Shown here: in pieces, positions 43,016-51,097 of the stretch
How positions within the stretch are numbered: position 1 is the stretch's first letter
How the letters are laid out: every line of letters starts with the position of its first letter
Source: Blastococcus sp. HT6-30
GTDB lineage: Bacteria; Actinomycetota; Actinomycetes; Mycobacteriales; Geodermatophilaceae
Length of the DNA stretch: 64,000 nucleotides
Assembly (NCBI RefSeq): GCF_039729015.1
Contig: NZ_CP155792.1
Span: forward strand, 1,322,001 to 1,386,000
Direction: 5' to 3'
The notes under the pieces: generated by a model
What the model was told of the DNA's origin: nothing
What the model saw: only the letters and a program-made list of their open reading frames with translations
Databases searched by the model: none
Program-made: the position numbers and the translations under genes

Positions 43016-43762
43016 GTGCGACGTCGTCTGATCGCCGCCTTCGCGGCGCTGCTGCTCACCGGAGTCGGCGCCGTGGTGCTGCTGGCCTATGTCCGGGGCG
43101 CCGACGCCCGAGCGCTCGCCGGAACGGAGACCGTCCGGGTCCTCGTCGTCCGGACGCCGGTGCCGGTCGGCACCCCCGCCGAAGAGCTCGAGACGATGGT
43201 CGCGAGCGAGCTGCTGCCGGCAAAGGCCGTCGCCGACGGCGCGGTCGAGGACCTCGGTGCCCTCGCCGGGCGGGTGACCACCGTCGATCTGCAGCCGGGT
43301 GAGCAGTTGCTGGCTGCTCGGTTCGCCGCGCCCACCGATCTGCGGGTCCCGGGCACCGTGCCCGTTCCGGAGGGCGCCGCCGAGGTCAGCGTGCTGCTCG
43401 AGCCGCAGCGCGCGGTGGGTGGCCGGCTGACCGCGGGCGACACCGTCGGCGTCTTCGTCTCCCTGACACAGGACGCCGGAACAACGCACGCGGTCCTGCA
43501 CCGGGTCCTGGTCACCCAGGTGCAGGGCGCTCCGGCGCCCGTCGACCCGGCCGCGGAAGGCGTGGAGACCGCCTCGGCCGGCGGCGCGGCGCCCACGGGC
43601 AGCGTGATGGTCACGCTCGCGCTTCCCGCGGCCGAGGCCGAGGCGGTCGTCTTCGGCGCCGAGCACGGCGCCCTCTGGCTTGCCCTCGAACCCGAGGGGA
43701 CCGACACCTCGGGAACCGAGGTCATCACCGGTACCACCATCTACGGAAAGGCGTTCGCATGA
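43016..43762 (+). CDS. cpaB: CpaB/RcpC-like Flp pilus assembly protein, locus 1
   Basis: This encodes 248 residues from the GTG at 43016. It has an N-terminal hydrophobic anchor (LIAAFAALLLTGVGAVVLLAY) and a SAF-like domain (VPVGTPAEELE, then DLQPGEQLLAARF), followed by a beta-rich part (LEPQRAVGGRLTAGDTVGVFV) typical of CpaB. In diderms RcpC works with the secretin; in monoderms it probably scaffolds the pilus in the wall. Its stop overlaps tadZ (ATGA). Confidence 0.88.
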   Translation: MRRRLIAAFAALLLTGVGAVVLLAYVRGADARALAGTETVRVLVVRTPVPVGTPAEELETMVASELLPAKAVADGAVEDLGALAGRVTTVDLQPGEQLLAARFAAPTDLRVPGTVPVPEGAAEVSVLLEPQRAVGGRLTAGDTVGVFVSLTQDAGTTHAVLHRVLVTQVQGAPAPVDPAAEGVETASAGGAAPTGSVMVTLALPAAEAEAVVFGAEHGALWLALEPEGTDTSGTEVITGTTIYGKAFA

Positions 43763-44949
43763 GCCGCGTCGTCCTTGCGGGGGCCGACGAGGACCTGCAG
43801 CAGCGTGTGTCCGCAGCCGTGGACGGCGACGTGTTCGCACTGCCCCCGGGGCGGCTGCCGGCCGACCCGGCCCGGCTGTTCGAGCTCCTCGCCGACGGGG
43901 AGCTGCCCGAGGTGCTGCTGCTGGGCCCCCTGGCGCCGGCGGAGGAGGTGCTGCACCTCGCCGGCCGGCTGGACGTGCAGTGCCCGGGCATCAGCGTCGT
44001 CCTCGTCGCCGACCCGGCGCCGGAGACGTGGCAGGCGGCCATGCGCGCCGGCATCCGTGATCTGCTGCCCCTGCACGCGGGGGCCCCTGAGATCCGGTCG
44101 GCGGTCGAGCGGGCCGGCGCCGCAGCCGCGGGTCGCCGCCGGGTGCTGCGACCGCTCGAGGAGACCGCCCGGTACACCGGCCGGGTCATCACCATCGCCT
44201 CGCCGAAGGGCGGGGTGGGCAAGACCACCGTGGCGACCAACCTCGCCATCGGTCTGACCTCCTCCGCGCCGCAGTCCACGGTGCTGGTCGACCTGGACGT
44301 GCAGTTCGGCGACGTGGCCAGCGCGCTGGCACTGCAGCCGGAGTACACGCTGCCCGACGTCGTCCACGGTCCGGCCAGCGAGGACACGATGGTGCTCAAG
44401 ACCTTCCTGACCCAGCACCCGAGCGGGATGTACGCGGTCTGCGGATCGGAGTCGCCGGCGGCGGGTGACACCGTGACCGGCGAGGACGTCAGCCGGTTGC
44501 TGGCCGCTCTGGCCAGGGAGTTCCGGTACGTGGTGGTGGACACCGCGCCCGGCCTGTCGGAGCAGACACTGGCCGCGCTCGACCGGGCCACCGACGTGGT
44601 GATGCTCAGCAGCATGGACGTCCCGGGAGTGCGGGGGCTGCGCAAGGAGCTCGACGTGCTGCGTGAGCTGTGCATGATCCCGGCCGGCCGGCACGTGGTG
44701 ATGAACTTCGCCGACCCGAAGGGAGGCCTGTCCGTCCGGGACGTCGAGACGGCGATCGGCACCGGCATCGACGTCGTCCTGCCCCGGTCGGCCACGGTGC
44801 CCGTCTCCACGAACACCGGCGTGCCCGTGCTGGAAACCGGGGGCCGCGACCCGATGGTGAAGGAGCTGCGCCGGCTGGTGTCCCGGTTCGCCGCCACCCC
44901 GATCGTGCGGCCGAGCCGCTACCGGGCCAAGCACCGGGCGGCGTCGTGA
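43759..44949 (+). CDS. tadZ: TadZ/CpaE-like pilus-localising ATPase, locus 1
   Basis: This encodes 396 residues from the ATG at 43759. The N-terminal half is a receiver-like domain without an obvious phosphorylatable Asp pocket (LLLGPLAP, then ISVVLVADPAPETW). From about 140 it is a MinD/ParA ATPase: deviant Walker A SPKGGVGKTT (Lys150 and Lys155), Walker B VVVDTAPG and switch region DLDVQFGDVA. It places the Tad machine at its cell site. The ATPase half is very similar to the paralogue at 51094. Stop and next start overlap. Confidence 0.92.
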   Translation: MSRVVLAGADEDLQQRVSAAVDGDVFALPPGRLPADPARLFELLADGELPEVLLLGPLAPAEEVLHLAGRLDVQCPGISVVLVADPAPETWQAAMRAGIRDLLPLHAGAPEIRSAVERAGAAAAGRRRVLRPLEETARYTGRVITIASPKGGVGKTTVATNLAIGLTSSAPQSTVLVDLDVQFGDVASALALQPEYTLPDVVHGPASEDTMVLKTFLTQHPSGMYAVCGSESPAAGDTVTGEDVSRLLAALAREFRYVVVDTAPGLSEQTLAALDRATDVVMLSSMDVPGVRGLRKELDVLRELCMIPAGRHVVMNFADPKGGLSVRDVETAIGTGIDVVLPRSATVPVSTNTGVPVLETGGRDPMVKELRRLVSRFAATPIVRPSRYRAKHRAAS

Positions 44950-46421
44950 ACCTTCTGAATCGGCTGGAGGCCGCCCGCGGCCGCACCACCCCGGAGCCGT
45001 CCCGCCCCGTCGACGACGCGTCTCCGCTCCCTGCCGAACCGGCGACGCCGGTGCTCACCCCCCGGCCGGTCACGCCGGTTCCGCGTCCGGCTGCCGCCGT
45101 GCCCGCGGCGCCTCCGGTGGATGCGTTGTCGCGGTTGAAGGATCGGGTGGCGAAGGCGTTGTTCGAGCGGATGGGTGCTCGGATGAGTGATCCGTCGCTG
45201 GCTGAGGACCAGTTGCGCACGCTGGTGTTGCGGGAGCTGGACGAGGTGGTCGAGGCGGAGAAGATTCCGCTGTCGGCCGAGGAGCGGTCGCGGTTGACCT
45301 CGGAGCTGGCCGATGACGTGCTGGGGTTCGGGCCGTTGCAGCGGTTGCTGGACGACCCGTCGGTGACCGAGATCATGTGCAACGGGCCGGATGCGATCTA
45401 TGTGGAGCAGTCCGGTCGGCTGGTGCGCACGCCGGCGCGGTTCGCCGGTGAGGAGCATCTGCGGCGGGTGATCGACCGGATCGTGTCCCGGGTGGGCCGG
45501 CGGATCGACGAGTCGTCGCCGTTGGTGGACGCGCGGCTGGCCGACGGGTCCCGGGTGAACGCGATCATCCCGCCGCTGGCGTTCAGTGGGTCGACGTTGA
45601 CGATCCGCAAGTTCGCCAAGGACCCGTTCGGGGTGGACGACCTGATCGGGTTTGGCACGCTCTCGCCGGAGATGGCCGAGCTGCTGCAGGCGTGTGTGGA
45701 TGCGCGGCTGAACATCATCGTCTCCGGTGGTACCGGCACGGGGAAGACGACGCTGCTCAACGTGCTGTCCTCCTTCATCCCGGAGGGGGAGCGGATCGTC
45801 ACCATCGAGGACGCGGTGGAGCTGCAGCTGCAGCAGGAGCACGTGGTGCGGCTGGAGTCCCGCCCGCCGAACATCGAGGGCAAGGGTGCGATCACCATCC
45901 GCGACCTGGTCCGCAACAGCCTGCGTATGCGCCCCGATCGGATCGTGGTGGGGGAGTGCCGTGGTGGTGAGTCGCTGGACATGCTGCAGGCGATGAACAC
46001 CGGCCACGACGGGTCGCTGTCCACGGTGCACGCCAACTCCCCCCGCGATGCGATCGCCCGGCTGGAGACCCTGGTGCTGATGGCCGGCATGGATCTGCCG
46101 CTGCGGGCGATCCGGGAGCAGATCGCCTCCGCCGTCGACGTGGTGGTGCAGCTCACCCGGCTGCGGGACGGCACCCGGCGGGTCACCCACGTCACCGAGG
46201 TCCAGGGCATGGAAGGGGAGACCGTCACCCTGCAGGACGCGTTCCTGTTCGACTACTCCGCCGGGGTCGACCCCGCCACCGGCCGCTTCCTGGGCAGCCC
46301 CGTGCCCACCGGCGTCCGTCCCCGCTTCACCGACCGCTTCACCGACATGGGCATCACGCTCTCCCCCCGCGTCTTCGGGGCGGCGGAGCCGGTGCCCGCC
46401 GGCCGACGGAGCTGGGGCTGA
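44946..46421 (+). CDS. tadA: TadA/CpaF-like secretion ATPase, locus 1
   Basis: This encodes 491 residues from the GTG at 44946. The first 55 residues are a Pro-rich, variable linker. The rest is a type II/IV secretion ATPase: the N-terminal domain includes DDPSVTEIMCNGPDAIYVE, Walker A GGTGTGKTTL (Lys267), the Asp box RIVTIEDAVELQ, Walker B IVVGECRGGE and the His box STVHANSPRDA. It powers pilin assembly. Codons 56-464 are identical at nucleotide level to the second copy at 52481-53711, unlike the flanking genes. Confidence 0.96.
   Translation: MNLLNRLEAARGRTTPEPSRPVDDASPLPAEPATPVLTPRPVTPVPRPAAAVPAAPPVDALSRLKDRVAKALFERMGARMSDPSLAEDQLRTLVLRELDEVVEAEKIPLSAEERSRLTSELADDVLGFGPLQRLLDDPSVTEIMCNGPDAIYVEQSGRLVRTPARFAGEEHLRRVIDRIVSRVGRRIDESSPLVDARLADGSRVNAIIPPLAFSGSTLTIRKFAKDPFGVDDLIGFGTLSPEMAELLQACVDARLNIIVSGGTGTGKTTLLNVLSSFIPEGERIVTIEDAVELQLQQEHVVRLESRPPNIEGKGAITIRDLVRNSLRMRPDRIVVGECRGGESLDMLQAMNTGHDGSLSTVHANSPRDAIARLETLVLMAGMDLPLRAIREQIASAVDVVVQLTRLRDGTRRVTHVTEVQGMEGETVTLQDAFLFDYSAGVDPATGRFLGSPVPTGVRPRFTDRFTDMGITLSPRVFGAAEPVPAGRRSWG
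45110..46340 (+). repeat. 1,231-bp tadA block shared with the second locus, copy 1
   Basis: The sequence appears base-for-base identical to 52481-53711, offset 7,371 bp. Identity begins at GCCTCCGGTGG and stops sharply after CGACCGCTTC. Sequence outside both edges diverges at once. Confidence 0.9.
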
Positions 46422-47362
46422 TGTCGCCGGCCCTGCTGCTCGCCGGGCTGGCCGCGGTCGCCGGCGGCGTCTTCCTCGTCGCCGTCGCCGTGCTGCCGGC
46501 GGGGCCGCCGCGCATCCCGTTGACCCGGGTGGACCCGACGGCCGCACCGCCTCCCTCGGCGCTGTCCGGCGTGGGGGCGGCCGCTGGCTCTGCGGTCGGA
46601 AAGGTGCTCCAGCGGCGCGGCTGGGCGGCCGGCGGGGCAGTGGCGCTCGAGCGGGCCGGCGTCGCCATGGCGCTGCCGGACTTCGTCCTGGCGGTCGGGC
46701 TGGTGGCCACCGTGGCCACGGTGCTGGCAGCCCTGGTCGGCGGCCCGGTGCTGGGGCTGCTGGTGCCGCTCGCAGTCTTCCTGGGCGCGCGGATGCTGCT
46801 GCGCGTGCGGGCCGGCCGGCGCCAGGCCGCGTTCGCCGACCAGCTGGACGACTCGCTGCAGCTGATGGCGAGCAGCCTGCGGGCCGGTCACAGCATCCTG
46901 CGGGCGATGGACTCCGTCGCCACCGAGGCCGCGTGCCCGACGTCGGAGGAGTTCGCCCGGATCATCAACGAGACCCGGGTCGGCCGGGACCTCACCGACG
47001 CCCTCGACGAGGTCGCCGACCGGATGGGCAGCGAGGACTTCACCTGGGTCGCCCAGGCCATCGCCATCCAGCGCGAGGTCGGCGGCAACCTCGCCGAGGT
47101 CCTCGACGCCGTCGGCCACACCATCCGCGAACGCAACGCCATCCGCCGCCAGGTCAAGGCGCTCTCCGCCGAGGGCAAGCTCTCGGCCATGGTGCTGATG
47201 GCCTTGCCCTTCGGCATCATCGCCTTCATCTCGGCCACGAACCCGAGCTATCTCTCGGCGTTCACCGAGAGCCTGGTCGGCTACGCGATGCTGGGCGTCG
47301 CGGGCGTGATGATGCTGGTCGGCGGCCTGTGGCTCAAGAAGACCGTGGCGATCCGGTTCTGA
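46421..47362 (+). CDS. tadB: TadB-like platform protein, locus 1
   Basis: This encodes 313 residues; its ATG overlaps the tadA stop (TGATG). There are two N-terminal hydrophobic segments and two C-terminal ones, with a GspF/T2SSF domain between: QLDDSLQLMASSLRAGHSI, then NETRVGRDLTDALDEVADRMGS and AIQREVGGNLAEVLD. It is the inner-membrane platform to which the TadA ATPase docks, together with TadC. The paralogue is at 53783. Confidence 0.92.
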   Translation: MSPALLLAGLAAVAGGVFLVAVAVLPAGPPRIPLTRVDPTAAPPPSALSGVGAAAGSAVGKVLQRRGWAAGGAVALERAGVAMALPDFVLAVGLVATVATVLAALVGGPVLGLLVPLAVFLGARMLLRVRAGRRQAAFADQLDDSLQLMASSLRAGHSILRAMDSVATEAACPTSEEFARIINETRVGRDLTDALDEVADRMGSEDFTWVAQAIAIQREVGGNLAEVLDAVGHTIRERNAIRRQVKALSAEGKLSAMVLMALPFGIIAFISATNPSYLSAFTESLVGYAMLGVAGVMMLVGGLWLKKTVAIRF

Positions 47363-47372
47363 TGGGGACCCC

Positions 47373-48281
47373 GTGCTGACCGCTTCCATGCCCGGCCCCG
47401 TCCTAGCCGCCGTCGCCGCGGTCGCCCTCGGGTTGCCGATCCTGGGCTGGGCTTGCATTCCTCGCACCCGGACTGTGGCGGACCAGGCGCAGGCGAACCT
47501 GGCCCGCGGCCTCGACCTCCCCGGCGCTGCCGGCGCCCGCAGCCGCCGGGCCGGGTCCGGGCCGGCCGGACGCCTCGTCGGTTACCTGACCCCGCGGGGG
47601 ACGGTCGACCGGCTCAACCGGCTCGCCGGCACCGCCGGACGGCCGGCCGCCTGGCCGGTGGCCAAGCTCGTCGCGGCCAAGCTGGTCCTGGCGATGGTCG
47701 CGGGTGCCCTGAGCCTGCTGGTCTTCAGCGCGGGGGCGAGCCTCCTCACCGGGCTGATGGCTGGAACGGTCACCCTGGTTGCGTACTTCGTGCCGGAGCT
47801 GCTGCTCTACAGCCGCGGCCAGGAGCGGCAGCAGGCGATCGGCCTGGAGCTGGCCGACACCCTCGACCAGATGACCATCGCGGTGGAGGCCGGGCTCGGC
47901 TTCGAGTCGGCCATGGCGCGGGCCGCCAAGAACGGCAAGGGCGCGCTGGCCGAGGAGCTGACCCGCACCCTGCAGGACATCGCCGTCGGCCAGCCGCGCC
48001 GGGACGCCTACCTGGCCATGGCCGAGCGCACCGGGGTGCAGGATCTGCGCCGGTTCATCCGCGCGGTCGTCCAGGCCGACGCCTACGGCGTCTCCATCGC
48101 CGACGTGCTGCGCACCCAGGCAGCCGAGATGCGGCTGAAGCGCCGGCAGCGGGCCGAGGAGAAGGCGATGCAGATCCCGGTCAAGGTGATCTTCCCGCTC
48201 ATCCTCTGCATCCTGCCGACGCTGTTCATCGTGTTGCTCGGCCCTGCTGTCATGGACATCGTCGCGGCGTTCAGCGACTGA
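47373..48281 (+). CDS. tadC: TadC-like platform protein, locus 1
   Basis: This encodes 302 residues from the GTG at 47373; an ATG five codons later is possible. It has hydrophobic segments at the N-terminus and near 110-150, and a T2SSF domain: ADTLDQMTIAVEAGLGFESAM, then EELTRTLQDIAVGQPRRDAY and VQADAYGVSIADVLRTQA. A final membrane segment is LILCILPTLFIVLLGPAVMD. It is the last gene of locus 1 and is followed by a hairpin terminator. Confidence 0.92.
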   Translation: MLTASMPGPVLAAVAAVALGLPILGWACIPRTRTVADQAQANLARGLDLPGAAGARSRRAGSGPAGRLVGYLTPRGTVDRLNRLAGTAGRPAAWPVAKLVAAKLVLAMVAGALSLLVFSAGASLLTGLMAGTVTLVAYFVPELLLYSRGQERQQAIGLELADTLDQMTIAVEAGLGFESAMARAAKNGKGALAEELTRTLQDIAVGQPRRDAYLAMAERTGVQDLRRFIRAVVQADAYGVSIADVLRTQAAEMRLKRRQRAEEKAMQIPVKVIFPLILCILPTLFIVLLGPAVMDIVAAFSD

Positions 48282-48303
48282 TCCACCTTTCTGCCCCGAC
48301 GCG

Positions 48304-48352
48304 ATCGGCGGCCTCGCGCTTCCCACGATGCTGGGCGCGCGAGGCCGCCGAT
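48304..48352 (+). terminator. 16-bp hairpin ending tad locus 1
   Basis: ATCGGCGGCCTCGCGC (48304-48319) pairs exactly with 48337-48352 around a 17-nt loop, 23 nt past the tadC stop. Confidence 0.7.
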
Positions 48353-48629
48353 GTCGTGTTCCAGGGCGCTCGCTCGCGGGCATCGTGCGTTGCTGGCTCG
48401 CTCGCCCGGAAGTCATGGCCGTGCGCCTACGGGGCGGTGCTGAAACCCGCATCAGTCGCCATTCTTGTCACCCACGGTGATTCAACCTGCCTCTAAAGGG
48501 GCGGAATCCTGTCACCCACACGGCGGAACCCCCTGTTGCCGTGACGCTGCGTGACCCAGTGTCTTCCTCAGCCGCGACGGCGGGCCACGAGGTCCGACCC
48601 GGTTCGGCGACACGGGGGGAGAACCCACC
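48353..48629 (+). promoter_or_regulatory. Regulatory gap before the second pilin gene, with a motif shared with locus 1
   Basis: This 277-bp gap has no gene. CCCTGTTGCC occurs at 48531-48540, and the same 10-mer lies upstream of the first pilin gene (41297-41306). A direct repeat TGTCACCCAC is found near 48467 and 48509. The region should carry the locus 2 promoter; no clear -35/-10 pair was identified. Confidence 0.4.
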
Positions 48630-48836
48630 ATGCTCAACGTCTACGCCGCCATCGCCACCCTGACCTCCTTCGTCGAGGGCCGCCTCAACCGCGACGAGAA
48701 GGGCGCCACCGCCGTCGAGTACGGCCTGATGGTCGGCCTGATCGCCGCGGTGATCATCACCACCGTCACCACGCTGGGTGGCCAGCTGGACGGCCTCTTC
48801 CAGGAGATCACCACTGCGCTCACGCCCGCCGGCTGA
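48630..48836 (+). CDS. flp: Flp-family type IVb pilin, locus 2
   Basis: This encodes 68 residues from the ATG at 48630, preceded by GGGGGGAGA. The leader ends DEKG, with expected cleavage after Gly25 and Glu30 at +5. The mature core ATAVEYGLMVGLIAAVII is identical to locus 1, whereas the leader (MLNVYAAIATLTSFVEGRLN) and tail differ. It is the major pilin of the second pilus system. A stem-loop follows before tadE. Confidence 0.95.
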   Translation: MLNVYAAIATLTSFVEGRLNRDEKGATAVEYGLMVGLIAAVIITTVTTLGGQLDGLFQEITTALTPAG

Positions 48837-48857
48837 CCTAAACCAACGCGTCACCGT

Positions 48858-48907
48858 CCGCGGGCGGCGGCGTGGCGGCCACCAGGCCGCCGCACCGCCG
48901 CCCGCGG
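48858..48907 (+). other. Long stem-loop between flp and tadE, locus 2
   Basis: A 13-bp outer stem (48858-48870 with 48895-48907) and 7-bp inner stem (48874-48880 with 48885-48891) enclose the loop ACCA. It starts 21 nt after the pilin stop, the same place as in locus 1 although the bases differ. Confidence 0.65.
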
Positions 48908-48943
48908 TGCATCGGTCACGCGCAACGCCAACGGGGGGAAGTC

Positions 48944-49303
48944 ATGGGGGAACTGCGTTCGGAGCGTGGTGCGGCGGCGGTGGAGTTGGCGCTGCTGCTG
49001 CCGGTGCTGCTCGTTCTCGTGCTCGGCATCGTCGAGTTCGGCCGGGCCTTCCAGGTACAGGCCACCCTGGCCGCCGCCGCCCGTGAGGGCGCGCGTGCGT
49101 TTGCCCTTGACAGAGACGCCGACGTCAACGCCGCCGTCATAGAGGCCAGTGCGTCCTTGGATACGACCTTGATCGATACGTACCCGGAAGTCGAAGCGGA
49201 CAACTGCATCGTCAAGGTCGACTACCCGATGTCCTTTCTCACCGACTTCTTCGGCGCGACGATCGACCTCTCTGCCACCGGAGTCATGCGATGCAACGGC
49301 TGA
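48944..49303 (+). CDS. tadE: TadE-like pseudopilin, locus 2
   Basis: This encodes 119 residues from the ATG at 48944, preceded by GGGGGAAG. The prepilin-like start SERGAAAVELALLLPVLLVLVLG has Glu at +5 after the expected cleavage site. The tail ends MRCNG, exactly as in the locus 1 copy. The middle (DRDADVNAAVIEASASL) differs. tadG starts within its last codons, again overlapping by 13 bp. Confidence 0.9.
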   Translation: MGELRSERGAAAVELALLLPVLLVLVLGIVEFGRAFQVQATLAAAAREGARAFALDRDADVNAAVIEASASLDTTLIDTYPEVEADNCIVKVDYPMSFLTDFFGATIDLSATGVMRCNG

Positions 49304-50268
49304 CCCGCCGCCGGCGGCTGCGCGACGAGCGCGGCGCGTCCGCGGTCCTGATCGCCCTGCTCATGATTCCGCTGCTCGGCTTCGGCGCGCTCGCCGTGGA
49401 CATCGCGGCCGTCTACTCCGAGAAGCAGCAGCTGCAGAACGGCGCCGATGCCGCCGCGCTGGCCATCGCGCACGACTGCGCATCAGCGCTGCCCGCCTGC
49501 GGCGCCGCCCAGGCGACCGCCGATGAGCTGACGGGAGCCAACTACGACGAGGCCGGCTCGGCGCACGGTGTCCCGACGGTCACCTTCGGCACCAACGAGG
49601 TGACCGTGACCAACCCCGGCACCCAGGGCCACTGGCTGGCACCCGTCCTGGGCCACGACTCGACCGACGTCTCCGCCAGCGCCACCGTCCGCTGGGGAGC
49701 CGCCGGTGGCGGGACGGCGGTCCTGCCGCTGGCCTTCTCCTGGTGCGCCTTCGAGCAGCAGACCGGGGGCGGGGAGCCCACCGGCGAGACGCCGACGGTC
49801 ATCGACTTCACCAAGGCCGACGAGACCGAGGGCTGCACCGGCCCGTCCAACCTCGAGGTGCCCGGCGGCTTCGCCTGGCTGGACTCGGATTCCGGCGAGT
49901 GCGGCGCGACCACCACGGTCGACGGCGTGGCGTACTCGGACACCGGCAACAGCGTCCCCGCCGAATGCGAGCCGGAGTACTTCGAGAGCCTCCTGGGTGA
50001 GACCGTCCTGCTGCCCATCTTCGGTGAGGCGGGCGACACCGGGTCGAATGCCTGGTACCGCATCTACGCGTACGCCGCGTTCACCATCACCGGCTACAAC
50101 TTCGCCGGCCAGTACAAGAGCGACCCTCCCGCGGACTGCGGTGGTACGGGGTCCAGCGGCCGGTGCATCGAAGGCGTCTTCACGCAGTTCGTCGACGCCA
50201 CGGACGACTTCACCTACGACCCGACCGCGCCCGATCTCGGCGGGTGGGTCGTCCAACTGGTCGCCTGA
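49291..50268 (+). CDS. tadG: TadG-like secreted protein with Cys-rich ectodomain, locus 2
   Basis: This encodes 325 residues from the ATG at 49291. The anchor is DERGASAVLIALLMIPLLGF. The ectodomain shows a pattern close to locus 1, with Cys pairs CASALPAC, SWCAF, EGCTG, SGECG, ECEPE and CGGTGSSGRC, and a conserved core SWCxFxQQTGGGEP. Disulfide-bonded surface protein is the likely state. The function in the pilus is not established. Confidence 0.85.
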   Translation: MQRLTRRRRLRDERGASAVLIALLMIPLLGFGALAVDIAAVYSEKQQLQNGADAAALAIAHDCASALPACGAAQATADELTGANYDEAGSAHGVPTVTFGTNEVTVTNPGTQGHWLAPVLGHDSTDVSASATVRWGAAGGGTAVLPLAFSWCAFEQQTGGGEPTGETPTVIDFTKADETEGCTGPSNLEVPGGFAWLDSDSGECGATTTVDGVAYSDTGNSVPAECEPEYFESLLGETVLLPIFGEAGDTGSNAWYRIYAYAAFTITGYNFAGQYKSDPPADCGGTGSSGRCIEGVFTQFVDATDDFTYDPTAPDLGGWVVQLVA

Positions 50269-50299
50269 CCGGCGACCGCTCCACTCAAGGGGGAAATGA

Positions 50300-51097
50300 G
50301 TGAACCGCCGCATCCTTGCCGCTGTGCTCGCGCTCGGCCTGGCGATCGTGGGCACCGTCGTGCTGGTCTCCTACGTCCGCGGGGCCGACGCCCGGGCCCT
50401 CGAAGGGGTCCAGACGACCCCGGTCCTCGTGGTCACCGCACCGGTGCCGGAAGGCACGCCGGCTGCCGAACTGGCCGGATCGGTACGCCTGGAGCAGATC
50501 CCCGCCAAGGTGGCGGCCACCGGCAGCGTCAGCGACCTCGCCGACCTCGGCGACCGGGTCAGCACCGTGGCCCTGCAGCCGGGCGAGCAGCTGCTGGCCA
50601 GCCGCTTCGCGGCGGAGGAGAGCCTGCAGCCGCCGGACCGCGCCGAGGTGCCACCCGGCTTCTCCGAGGTCAGCCTGCTGCTCGAGCCGCAGCGGGTGAT
50701 CGGTGGCCGGCTGGCCGCGGGTGACGAGATCGGCGTCTACATCTCCATGGACCTGGAGGACGCCAACGAGAAGAAGACGGGCACGACGCACTCCGTCCTG
50801 CACGGTGTCCTGGTCACCCAGGTTCAGGGTGCGCCGGCCCCGGCCCAAGCGGCCGAGGGCTCGACCAAGACGGTCGCCGCCGGCGCCGCCGCCCCCTCGA
50901 ACAGCCTGATGGTCACCGTCGCTCTGCCCGCCCGGGACGCCGAGAAGGTGGTCTTCGGCATGGAGCACGCCAGCGTCTGGCTCGCCCTCGAGCCCGAGGG
51001 CGCGGACAACGCCGGCACCGGGATCGTCACGCAGAACAACATCTACGGTGACGCGCTCGCCGGCCTCACCGCCGCCAACGGGGGGTCTGGAGAATGA
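50300..51097 (+). CDS. cpaB: CpaB/RcpC-like Flp pilus assembly protein, locus 2
   Basis: This encodes 265 residues from the GTG at 50300, after GGGGGAAATGA. It has an N-terminal anchor (ILAAVLALGLAIVGTVVLVSY) followed by a SAF-like domain (VPEGTPAAELA, ALQPGEQLLASRF) and beta-rich part (LEPQRVIGGRLAAGDEIGVYI). A Thr/Ala-rich insertion near the middle makes it a little longer than the locus 1 copy. Its stop overlaps tadZ (ATGA). Confidence 0.88.
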   Translation: MNRRILAAVLALGLAIVGTVVLVSYVRGADARALEGVQTTPVLVVTAPVPEGTPAAELAGSVRLEQIPAKVAATGSVSDLADLGDRVSTVALQPGEQLLASRFAAEESLQPPDRAEVPPGFSEVSLLLEPQRVIGGRLAAGDEIGVYISMDLEDANEKKTGTTHSVLHGVLVTQVQGAPAPAQAAEGSTKTVAAGAAAPSNSLMVTVALPARDAEKVVFGMEHASVWLALEPEGADNAGTGIVTQNNIYGDALAGLTAANGGSGE

